From contig CACWHO010000106.1 in assembly GCA_902760765.1 (NCBI GenBank), positions 1-6,967 on the forward strand: DNA of 6,967 bases, read 5' to 3'. Under the pieces are notes generated by a model. That model made no database searches and was not told the DNA's origin. It saw only the letters and a program-made list of their open reading frames with translations. Below are positions 1-5,883 of this stretch, piece by piece. This DNA is from an uncultured Eubacteriales bacterium (lineage in GTDB: Bacteria; Bacillota; Clostridia; TANB77; CAG-508). The position numbers were made by a program, and so were the translations under genes. Position 1 is the stretch's first letter; every line of letters begins with the position of its first letter.

Positions 1-26
1 AAAAAACAAAAAGGGAGGAATTTAAA

Positions 27-809
27 ATGGCAGTAGTTGCAATGAAACAATTACTTGAAGCTGGTGTTCATTTTGGACATCAAACAAGAAGATGGGATCC
101 TAAAATGGCTGAATACATATTCCAAGCTAGAAATGGAATCCATATTATCGATTTACAAAAGACATCTAAAAAAATTGATGAGGCTTATGAATTCTTAAAA
201 GAACAAGCAGAAGAAGGAAAAACAGTTTTATTTGTAGGAACAAAAAAACAAGCACAAGAATGTGTTAAAGAAGCTGCAGAAAAAACTGGAATGTTCTATG
301 TTAACCAAAGATGGTTAGGTGGAATGTTAACAAACTTTGATACTATCAAAACAAGAGTACAAAGATTAAAAGACTTAGAAAAAATGCAAGAAGATGGTAC
401 ATTTGATGTATTACCTAAAAAAGAAGTTATCCTATTAAAAAAAGAAATGGATAAATTAGAAAAAAATTTAGGTGGAATAAAAGAAATGGAAGAATTACCA
501 GGAGTTATATTCCTAGTAGACCCTAAAAAAGAACATATAGCTATATTAGAAGCTAAAAAATTAGGAATTCCAGTTATTGGATTAGTAGATACAAACTGCA
601 ATCCAGAAGAAGTTGACTATGTAATACCTGGAAATGATGATGCTATAAGAGCTGTTAAACTAATAACAGACGTTATGGCAAATGCAATTATAGAAGGTAA
701 ACAAGGAGAAAGTTTTGATGCAGAAGAAGCAACAGAAGTTGCAAATACTGAATCAAGTGAAGAACCAACTTCAATAGAAGAAGTTGCTCAAAATGAAGAG
801 GAGGAATAA
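27..809 (+). CDS. rpsB: 30S ribosomal protein S2
   Basis: S2 is a small-subunit ribosomal protein that binds late in 30S assembly, at the head-body junction, and is needed for S1 binding. The 260-residue product starts with the typical MAVVAMKQLLEAGVHFGHQ sequence. It carries GHQTRRWDPKM (residues 17-27), NQRWLGGMLTNF (93-104) and PGVIFLVDPKKEH (158-170), all S2 hallmarks in the expected order. The ATG follows GGGAGG (13-18) at 8 nt, and an in-frame Met at residue 6 has no such site. The C-terminal ~30 residues form an acidic, low-complexity tail ending in four Glu, as an extension beyond the conserved fold. The window begins only 26 nt upstream, so the promoter and any S2 autoregulatory leader lie outside. 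tsf follows immediately. The reading frame is intact. Confidence 0.98.
   Translation: MAVVAMKQLLEAGVHFGHQTRRWDPKMAEYIFQARNGIHIIDLQKTSKKIDEAYEFLKEQAEEGKTVLFVGTKKQAQECVKEAAEKTGMFYVNQRWLGGMLTNFDTIKTRVQRLKDLEKMQEDGTFDVLPKKEVILLKKEMDKLEKNLGGIKEMEELPGVIFLVDPKKEHIAILEAKKLGIPVIGLVDTNCNPEEVDYVIPGNDDAIRAVKLITDVMANAIIEGKQGESFDAEEATEVANTESSEEPTSIEEVAQNEEEE
799..804 (+). promoter_or_regulatory. Shine-Dalgarno of tsf, inside the end of rpsB
   Basis: AGGAGG lies 9 nt before the ATG at 814 and is embedded in the last codons of rpsB (GAA GAG GAG GAA TAA). It fixes the tsf start at 814 rather than at an ATG at 784, which would overlap rpsB and add ten residues foreign to EF-Ts. The overlap suggests translational coupling between S2 and EF-Ts. 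Confidence 0.85.
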
Positions 810-813
810 ACTT

Positions 814-1692
814 ATGATAACTGCAAGTTTAGTAAAAGAGTTAAGAGAAAAAACAGGCGCAGGAATGATGGACTGTAAAAAAGCCTTAACAGAAACTGAT
901 GGAGATATGGAAAAAGCTATTGAGTATCTAAGAGAAAAAGGTATTACAAAAGCAGCAAAAAAATCAGGAAGAATTGCAGCAGAAGGATTAGTTGATGCAT
1001 ATATTTCAGCTGATAAAAAAGTTGGAGCAATAGTAGAAGTTAATTCAGAAACAGACTTTGTTGCTCAAAATGCTGAATTCAAAAGCTTTGTAAAAAATAT
1101 TGCAAAACAAGTTGCAGATAAAAATCCAAAAGATGTTGAAGAACTATTAGCATTACCTGCAGAATTTGAAGAAGGAAAAACAGTTCAAGAAGCATTAGTA
1201 GAAAAGATAGCAACAATTGGAGAAAATTTGAGTATAAGAAGATTTGCAAGATTTGAAACAGATGGATTTGTTTCAGAATATATTCATGGAGATGGAAAAA
1301 TAGCTGTTTTAGTTAATATGAAAAAGGGAACAGAAGAAGTTGCAAAAGATGTATGTATGCAAATTGCAGCTGCAAGACCTGAATACTTAAATAGAGAACA
1401 AGTTCCAGCTGAAAGAGTAAGCAAGGAAATGGAAATTCTAAAAATTCAAACAATGAATGAAGGAAAACCAGAAGCCATAGCTGAAAAAATAGTTCAAGGT
1501 AGAATTGGAAAATTCTATGAAGAAATATGCTTAGTAGACCAAGCTTTTGTAAAAGACCCAAATAAAAAAGTTTCTCAAATTTTAAAAGAAAATGATAGCG
1601 AAATTCTAGAATTCGCTAGATTTGAAAAAGGTGAAGGAATTGAGAAAAAAGAAGAAAATTTTGCAGAAGAAGTTATGAAACAATTAAAATAA
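814..1692 (+). CDS. tsf: Translation elongation factor Ts
   Basis: EF-Ts is the nucleotide exchange factor that releases GDP from EF-Tu in the cytoplasm. The 292-residue product begins MITASLVKELREKTGAGMMD, the classic N-terminal UBA-like domain with the first family signature (residues 12-25). The second signature, EVNSETDFVAQN, is at 75-86, where Asp and Phe of TDFVA contact the EF-Tu G domain. The core domain and coiled-coil region follow, and the length is normal for Clostridia. The start at 814 is chosen because MITASLV is the family's usual N-terminus and the Shine-Dalgarno sits 9 nt upstream. The gap to rpsB is only 4 nt, so the two form one transcription unit, and a terminator follows 16 nt after the stop. 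The frame is intact. Confidence 0.98.
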   Translation: MITASLVKELREKTGAGMMDCKKALTETDGDMEKAIEYLREKGITKAAKKSGRIAAEGLVDAYISADKKVGAIVEVNSETDFVAQNAEFKSFVKNIAKQVADKNPKDVEELLALPAEFEEGKTVQEALVEKIATIGENLSIRRFARFETDGFVSEYIHGDGKIAVLVNMKKGTEEVAKDVCMQIAAARPEYLNREQVPAERVSKEMEILKIQTMNEGKPEAIAEKIVQGRIGKFYEEICLVDQAFVKDPNKKVSQILKENDSEILEFARFEKGEGIEKKEENFAEEVMKQLK

Positions 1693-1708
1693 AAAATTAT
1701 AGACTGAG

Positions 1709-1748
1709 ACTGCTAACAAGTTTTAAAATTGTCAGCAGTTTTTTATTT
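1709..1748 (+). terminator. Intrinsic terminator after tsf
   Basis: The arms CTGCTAACAA (1710-1719) and TTGTCAGCAG (1729-1738) form a 10-bp stem with one A-C mismatch around a 9-nt loop. A1709 can pair with T1739. A T-rich tract (TTTTTTATTT, 1739-1748) follows directly. The stem begins 17 nt after the tsf stop. This is a standard rho-independent terminator and would separate rpsB-tsf from pyrH-frr. Confidence 0.85.
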
Positions 1749-1780
1749 CAATAGAAAGCTTATTAGAATATGTTAATTTG

Positions 1781-1924
1781 AATATATAAGAAAAAATATT
1801 TTTAAAATTATTATAAAGTTAGTGAGGATCGTTCAAAAATTCTCAAAAGTTTGAAAAACTTTTGTAAGAATTTTTAGAATGAGGAGCTTTATAATAATTT
1901 TAAAAATATTTTTTCTTATATATT
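1781..1924. repeat. 144-bp palindromic element with 38-bp perfect arms
   Basis: Left arm 1781-1818 is the exact reverse complement of right arm 1887-1924 (38 of 38 bases). The interior folds again: 1829-1834 with 1877-1882, 1835-1843 with 1867-1875, and 1844-1852 with 1856-1864. These are capped by a GAA loop (1853-1855) and interrupted by an A bulge (1876) and a TA bulge (1865-1866). The only sizeable unpaired part is an asymmetric purine-rich internal loop (1819-1828 and 1883-1886). TGAGGA occurs in direct orientation on both sides (1823-1828 and 1880-1885). It lies in the 387-bp gene-free gap between tsf and pyrH, after the tsf terminator and before the likely pyrH promoter. I see no supported reading frame in it. 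It could be a miniature inverted-repeat element, a structured RNA or a foldback insertion. No target-site duplication is convincing. Confidence 0.9.
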
Positions 1925-1959
1925 TTAAAAAAATTATATAAAAAACTACCAATTTATTA

Positions 1960-1994
1960 AAATGTATGATAGAATACATTTGTGATAAAATACA
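1960..1994 (+). promoter_or_regulatory. Candidate pyrH promoter region with dyad and two extended -10 boxes
   Basis: Two extended -10 elements of the TGn-hexamer type occur 16 nt apart: TGA-TAGAAT (1967-1975) and TGA-TAAAAT (1983-1991). Each hexamer matches TATAAT at 5 of 6 positions. They sit in a direct repeat, TGATAGAATACA (1967-1978) and TGATAAAATACA (1983-1994), with one difference. A perfect inverted repeat AAATGTAT / ATACATTT (1960-1967 and 1974-1981, 6-nt spacer) spans the first -10, as an operator might. No good -35 is visible at the usual distance for either. Because pyrH follows a terminator, it needs a promoter here, and this is the best candidate. AT-rich DNA makes chance matches likely. 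Confidence 0.45.
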
Positions 1995-2079
1995 CAAGAA
2001 TAAAAGAAAATGTAGTTTGAAATATAAAGATTTCATCTATATTTGCTTTTTAAGTAAAGAGAAAGGAACTAAATTTAAA

Positions 2080-2788
2080 ATGTCAGAAGAAAATAATAAA
2101 CCTAAATACAAAAGAGTATTATTAAAACGCATTAGCAGGACCAAATAAAACTGGAGTTGATGCAGAAACAATAGGAAAAATATGTGACAAAATAAAAGAA
2201 GTTACAGACATGGGAGTACAAGTTGGAATTGTTGTTGGAGGAGGAAACTTTTGGAGAGGAAGAAATGGACATCAAATGGAAAGAACAACAGCAGATTATA
2301 TGGGAATGCTTGCAACAGCAATGAATGCATTAGCTTTACAAGATGCATTAGAAGTAAGAGGAGTTTATTCAAGAGTACAAACAGCAATAGAAATGAGAGA
2401 AATAGCAGAACCTTTTATAGTTAGAAAGGCAGAAAAACATTTAAATAGAGGAAGAGTTGTAATATTTGCATGTGGTACAGGACACCCATATTTTACAACA
2501 GATACTGCAGCAGTTTTAAGAGCAACAGAAATAAAAGCAGATATAATTTTACTTGGAAAAGCAATAGATGCAGTATATTCTGCAGACCCTAAAATTGATA
2601 AAACAGCACAAAAATATGATAATATAACATATTTAGAAGTATTAGAGAAAAATTTAAAAGTTATGGATTCAACTGCAACAGCAATGTGCAGAGATAATAA
2701 TATTCCAATTCTTGTATTTGGAATAGCTGACCCAGAAAATATAGTAAGAGCTGTTAAGGGAGAAAAAATTGGAACATTAGTAAAATAA
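2080..2788 (+). pseudogene. pyrH: UMP kinase, frame broken by an ~11-nt deletion
   Basis: UMP kinase phosphorylates UMP to UDP in pyrimidine biosynthesis, as a cytoplasmic hexamer of the amino-acid kinase fold. The start ATG at 2080 follows AAAGGA (2062-2067) and encodes MSEENNKPKYKRVLLK. Translation then leaves frame at about 2128 and stops at 2148. From 2129 another frame continues with ALAGPNKTGVDAETIGK, GGGNFWRGR (2237-2263), ERTTADYMGMLATAMNA, GHPYFTTDTAA and DAVYSADP, all typical PyrH. The missing piece is the family's Leu-Ser-Gly-Glu after KRVLLK, and adding back 11 nt gives a normal 239 residues. The lost segment is phosphate-binding and essential, so as written no active enzyme is made. 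A downstream ATG at 2210 lacks a ribosome binding site. Because pyrH is generally essential and the rest is pristine, a sequence error is as likely as a true pseudogene. Confidence 0.9.
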
Positions 2789-2809
2789 TTTATTAAATAA
2801 AATATGAGA

Positions 2810-2844
2810 AAGGAGTTTGTACTAAATTAGTACAAAATAAAACT
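2810..2844 (+). promoter_or_regulatory. frr ribosome binding site separated from the start by a hairpin
   Basis: The only good Shine-Dalgarno, AAGGAG (2810-2815), is 29 nt before the frr ATG, which is far too distant in linear sequence. The interval contains a perfect stem TTTGTACT (2816-2823) / AGTACAAA (2829-2836) with a 5-nt loop. If it folds, only 8 nt (2837-2844) separate the site from the ATG, which is near optimal. There is no in-frame ATG, GTG or TTG in the interval, so no alternative start explains the spacing. Folding in vivo is inferred. Confidence 0.6.
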
Positions 2845-3393
2845 ATGGATTATTCAGAATTAAAAAATAGAATGGAAAAAGGAATTAATGCTTATAATGA
2901 AAGATTGGCAGAAGTCAGAGCAGGGAGAGCAAATCCAGCAATATTAAATAAAGTAAAAATAGATTATTATGGAACACAAACACCAATAAATCAAGTAGCA
3001 GGAATATCAGTTCCAGAAGCAAGATTAATTGTAATTCAACCATGGGATGCAAGTATTTTAAAAGATATTGAAAGAGCAATATTAACAGCAGATATTGGAA
3101 TAAATCCTAATAATGATGGAAAAGTAATAAGACTTGCTTTCCCAGAATTAACAGAAGAGAGAAGAAAAGAAATTGTAAAAGAAGTTAAAAAAATGGCAGA
3201 AGAAGCTAAAGTTGGTATTAGAGCAATTAGAAGAGACGGAATTGAAGAAGCTAAAAAAGAACAAAAAGATGGAGAAATGACAGAAGATGAATTAAAACAT
3301 GCAGAAGAAGAAATACAAAAATTAACTGATAAAGCAATTGAAGAAATTGATAAAATACTAGAGAACAAAGAAAAAGAAGTAATGTCAATTTAA
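2845..3393 (+). CDS. frr: Ribosome recycling factor
   Basis: RRF works with EF-G to split post-termination ribosomes in the cytoplasm. The 182-residue product is essentially full length (the family is about 185). It shows the RAGRANP motif (residues 25-31) of the three-helix-bundle domain I, YYGTQTPINQVA (41-52) entering the beta domain II, and NPNNDGKVIRL (87-97) followed by the ELTEERR turn (101-107). The long C-terminal helix, rich in Glu and Lys, ends KEVMSI. The frame is intact. It lies 56 nt after pyrH in the conserved pyrH-frr order, so it is probably co-transcribed with it. The only in-frame start is the ATG at 2845, and its Shine-Dalgarno is displaced upstream by a hairpin (2816-2836). 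Confidence 0.97.
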   Translation: MDYSELKNRMEKGINAYNERLAEVRAGRANPAILNKVKIDYYGTQTPINQVAGISVPEARLIVIQPWDASILKDIERAILTADIGINPNNDGKVIRLAFPELTEERRKEIVKEVKKMAEEAKVGIRAIRRDGIEEAKKEQKDGEMTEDELKHAEEEIQKLTDKAIEEIDKILENKEKEVMSI

Positions 3394-3442
3394 TATTACA
3401 CATATAATAATTTAAATAAAACATATTAAGGTAAGTGGAAAA

Positions 3443-4342
3443 ATGGAATTCAAAGAACAATTAAAAAAATATCAAAATATAGTAAATGAGGAACTTGAAA
3501 AAACAAATATAAAAGAAAATGTACCAGAGCAAGTACTTAATAATTCTATGGAATATAGCCTTATGGCAGGAGGAAAAAGAATAAGACCAATTTTAGTAAT
3601 TGCAACATATAAATTATTTAAAGATGATATAGAAGAATGCATGCCATTTGCAGTTGCTATAGAGATGGTTCATAATTTTTCTTTAATTCATGATGATTTA
3701 CCAGAAGTGGATAATGATGATTTTAGACATGGAAAGCCAACAAACCACAAAAAGTTTAATCACGCAACAGCGCTTCTTGCTGGTGATGGCTTATTAAATA
3801 AAGCATATATTGTAATAAGTAATGAATTACAATATTCTTCAAGAAATCAATATAAAGAATGCTTTATAAATAAAGTAAGAGCATTTAATGAATTCTCAAA
3901 ATCAGTTGATAGAATGATAGCTGGAGAGTATTTAGACACAGAATTGGAAGGACAACATATTTCAGCTCAAATGCTTGATTATATACATCAAAATAAAACA
4001 GGTGCATTATTAAAACTATGTGTAAGAATGGGAGCAATACTTGCAAATGCACCAGAAAATGATATAGAGAAACTTTCAAACTATGCAGAAGCAATTGGAT
4101 TAGCATTTCAAATAAAAGATGACTTATTATCAGTTGAAGGTGATTCAAAAATTACAGGAAAGCCAACAGGAAACGATGAAAAATTAAAAAAATGTACATA
4201 TGTTTCAATGTATGGTTTGGATAAAACAAAAGAACAATTAAATAAAATTACAAATGATGCAATAAATGAAATAAAAGAATATGGAGAAAAGGCAGAATTC
4301 TTAAAGGAATTGGCATTATATATCCAAAATCGTAACAAATAA
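3443..4342 (+). CDS. ispA: Short-chain polyprenyl diphosphate synthase (farnesyl diphosphate synthase type)
   Basis: The family condenses DMAPP/GPP with IPP, and the likely product is C15 farnesyl diphosphate, the allylic substrate of UppS encoded next door. The 299 residues include GGKRIRP (43-49) and the first Asp-rich motif DDLPEVD (84-90). That motif has the two-residue insertion of bacterial type II FPP synthases, with an aromatic residue five positions before it (Phe79) that limits chain length. Other family features are NDDFRHGKPTNH (91-102), ALLAGDGLLN (110-119), KTG (185-187), FQIKDD (222-227) and GKPTGNDEK (239-247). The second Asp-rich motif reads DDLLS (226-230), with Ser where the family usually has the third Asp. 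The commonly seen GGQ before the helix-F Asp is AGE here (160-162). The ribosome site is modest (AAGG, 3428-3431, 11 nt). ispA usually sits beside xseB/dxs, not between frr and uppS. GGPP synthase activity cannot be excluded. Confidence 0.9.
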   Translation: MEFKEQLKKYQNIVNEELEKTNIKENVPEQVLNNSMEYSLMAGGKRIRPILVIATYKLFKDDIEECMPFAVAIEMVHNFSLIHDDLPEVDNDDFRHGKPTNHKKFNHATALLAGDGLLNKAYIVISNELQYSSRNQYKECFINKVRAFNEFSKSVDRMIAGEYLDTELEGQHISAQMLDYIHQNKTGALLKLCVRMGAILANAPENDIEKLSNYAEAIGLAFQIKDDLLSVEGDSKITGKPTGNDEKLKKCTYVSMYGLDKTKEQLNKITNDAINEIKEYGEKAEFLKELALYIQNRNK

Positions 4343-4352
4343 GGAGAATGAC

Positions 4353-4983
4353 ATGGATACTCAAAATTTACCTGAGCATATAGCAATCATTATGGATGGA
4401 AATAGAAGATGGGCAAAAAAAAATGGAATGATTGCAAATTTTGGACATAAAGAAGGTGCAAAAACTTTAGAAAAAATAGTAAGACATGCAAACAAAATAG
4501 GAATAAAATACATTACAGCATATGCATTTTCAACAGAAAATTGGAAAAGGTCAAAAGATGAAGTTTCAGCATTAATGCTATTATTTCAAAGTTATTTAGA
4601 TGATTATACTGGAAGTAGAGAAGGTTTATCTGAAAGACTCAAAAAAAGTATAAACAAAGCAATGGAAAAAACTAAAAATAATACAGGAATAACATTTAAC
4701 ATAGCATTAAATTATGGCGGAAGAGATGAAATTTTACATGCAATGAAAAATATTGCAGAAATGGTAAAAAATGAAAAAATTGAACCAAACGAAATTACAG
4801 AAGAAATGATTTCAAACAATTTATATACACAAGGAGAACCAGACCCAGATTTATTGATAAGAACAAGTGGTATATTCAGAATTTTTATTTTTAGATAAAT
4901 ATTGGCCAGATTTTACTGAACAAGATTTAGATGATGCAATAGAAACATACCAAAAAAGAAATAGAAAATTTGGAGCAAAATAA
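4353..4983 (+). pseudogene. uppS: Undecaprenyl diphosphate synthase, two internal deletions
   Basis: UppS adds eight cis IPP units to FPP, giving the C55 lipid carrier for wall polymers. AAGGAG (4341-4346) overlaps the ispA stop, 6 nt before the ATG, so the pair is likely coupled. The N-terminus is typical: HIAIIMDGNRRWAK with catalytic Asp15, GHKEGAKTL (31-39), and AYAFSTENWKRS (56-67). At about residue 85 (nt 4605-4610) DDY runs straight into TGSREGLSE, lacking roughly 14-17 residues of the normal ENI..-VIG strand region. NIALNYGGRDEI (116-127) and DPDLLIRTSG (164-173) are normal. After nt 4871 the frame is lost, with a stop at 4896-4898. The correct frame resumes at 4873 with YSEFLFLDKYWPDF and ends KFGAK. 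The missing block is the conserved E-x-RLSNFLLWQ-x-A, about 38 nt. The encoded enzyme would be non-functional. A sequence fault is a serious alternative, since both flanks are well conserved. Confidence 0.9.
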
Positions 4984-5000
4984 CAAGGAGGAAAAAGAAT

Positions 5001-5804
5001 TTGAATTCAAAAAGAGTAATTTCAGGATTTATGATAGCAATTGTACTTGGAATAATATTATTAATAAAAAGTAATCTAATAACGGGAATTATATTTACAG
5101 TAATTGCACTTATAGCAATGGACGAATATTTAAGAGCAATATCTAAAATTTGTAAGCCAATAAAATGGGTTTCATATTTAAGTTGCCTATCTGTAATGCT
5201 AATAAATTATATTCCAAAGGAATATTTAGCAAATGCATTATTAATAACACTTCCATCAATTTTATTAATATTATTTTTACATGTTATTATAACAGATATG
5301 AAAATAAGTTTTAAAGATGTTGCATATACACTTTTAGGAATTTGTTATGTGCCTGGATTTTTAATATTTTTATCATTAATAGATGGAATGGAAAAAGGAA
5401 AATTATTATTATTATATGTTATAATTGCAGCATGGATAACAGATACATTTGCATATGCAATTGGAAGAAGATATGGAAAACATAAATTTAGTAAAGTAAG
5501 TCCAAAAAAATCAATAGAAGGATGTATTGCAGGAACAGTATCATCTGTTTTGGTAGCATTACTATATACATTTTTATTAAATAAATTTGCAGGATTTGAA
5601 TTTACATATATAGAAATAACTATACTTGGAACATTGCTAAGTTTAATTGGACAAATTGGCGATTTTTCAGCATCAGTAATTAAAAGATATGTTAATATAA
5701 AAGATTATGGTACATTAATTCCTGGACATGGCGGAATACTAGATAGAATTGATAGTGTACTATTTATTGCACCATTTGCATATATTATATTTACAATAAT
5801 TTAA
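5001..5804 (+). CDS. cdsA: Phosphatidate cytidylyltransferase (CDP-diacylglycerol synthase)
   Basis: This integral membrane enzyme converts phosphatidic acid and CTP into CDP-diacylglycerol, the branch point for phosphatidylglycerol and other phospholipids. The start is TTG at 5001, chosen because AAGGAGG (4985-4991) lies 9 nt upstream and the product begins MNSKRVISGF, the usual entry into the first membrane helix. The 267-residue length is normal. Hydrophobic segments recur along the chain (about 8-40, 58-70, 78-98, 108-127, 136-152, 175-194, 205-219, 252-267). Conserved pieces are WITDTFAY (145-152), SPKKSIEG (167-174) and the family signature from Ser225 to Asp251 (S-V-I-K-R, KDYG, IPGHGGILDRID), carrying the metal-binding and catalytic Asp residues. 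It begins 17 nt after uppS. The frame is intact. dxr, often next in Bacillota, is absent. Confidence 0.96.
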   Translation: MNSKRVISGFMIAIVLGIILLIKSNLITGIIFTVIALIAMDEYLRAISKICKPIKWVSYLSCLSVMLINYIPKEYLANALLITLPSILLILFLHVIITDMKISFKDVAYTLLGICYVPGFLIFLSLIDGMEKGKLLLLYVIIAAWITDTFAYAIGRRYGKHKFSKVSPKKSIEGCIAGTVSSVLVALLYTFLLNKFAGFEFTYIEITILGTLLSLIGQIGDFSASVIKRYVNIKDYGTLIPGHGGILDRIDSVLFIAPFAYIIFTII

Positions 5805-5808
5805 ATTT

Positions 5809-5837
5809 TTGACATTGCAAAATTATTATTTAATAAT
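5809..5837 (+). promoter_or_regulatory. Candidate sigma-A promoter for rseP
   Basis: A perfect -35, TTGACA (5809-5814), is followed at exactly 17 nt by AATAAT (5832-5837), a 5-of-6 match to TATAAT. It starts 5 nt after the cdsA stop, and transcription would begin near 5843-5846, about 40 nt before the rseP start. Consensus quality and spacing are good even allowing for AT-richness. This would give rseP a transcript independent of the upstream operon. Confidence 0.6.
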
Positions 5838-5856
5838 AAGATAAAAGTTTTGCAAT
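5814..5856 (+). other. Hairpin in the cdsA-rseP gap
   Basis: Perfect 9-bp arms ATTGCAAAA (5814-5822) and TTTTGCAAT (5848-5856) flank a 25-nt loop that can itself pair (TTATTA 5823-5828 with TAATAA 5834-5839). No T-tract follows, so it is a poor terminator. It overlaps the candidate promoter from the last -35 base through the -10, so it may act in DNA as an operator, or as a structure or mRNA-end signal on the cdsA read-through transcript. Function unknown. Confidence 0.6.
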
Positions 5857-5883
5857 AATATAAACTCTTAAGGAGGAATAAAT

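Noticed and set aside
784..813. Upstream ATG that would extend EF-Ts by ten residues
   Set aside because: It lies inside rpsB and lacks its own ribosome site. The added residues are not EF-Ts-like, while ATG 814 has AGGAGG at 9 nt and the family's standard N-terminus.
1773..1928. TTAA flanking the palindrome as a target-site duplication
   Set aside because: TTAA occurs at 1773-1776 and 1925-1928, but the left copy is 4 nt away from the arm and TTAA is very common in DNA of this composition.
1833..2036. Minus-strand open frame in the tsf-pyrH gap
   Set aside because: Its composition is Phe/Leu/Ile/Lys low-complexity, it runs through the palindrome and promoter region, and it has no ribosome site or family features.
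1966..2079. In-frame ATG upstream of the pyrH start
   Set aside because: The added 38 residues (Cys, Lys, Ile rich) resemble translated intergenic DNA and overlap the promoter-like boxes. AAAGGA precedes the ATG at 2080, whose product matches PyrH.
2000..2079. Riboswitch or PyrR-type attenuator in the pyrH leader
   Set aside because: Only weak AT hairpins (for example AAATATA / TATATTT) are seen, with no terminator stem, T-tract or recognisable aptamer core.
2210..2788. A shorter intact pyrH starting at 2210
   Set aside because: It has no ribosome binding site, and the residues encoded just upstream in the same frame (ALAGPNKTGVDAETIGK) are clearly PyrH, so this is the tail of a broken gene.
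4869..4880. Programmed ribosomal frameshifting in uppS, pyrH or rseP
   Set aside because: No slippery heptamer with downstream structure is present at these points. Each site lacks conserved residues, which frameshifting could not restore.
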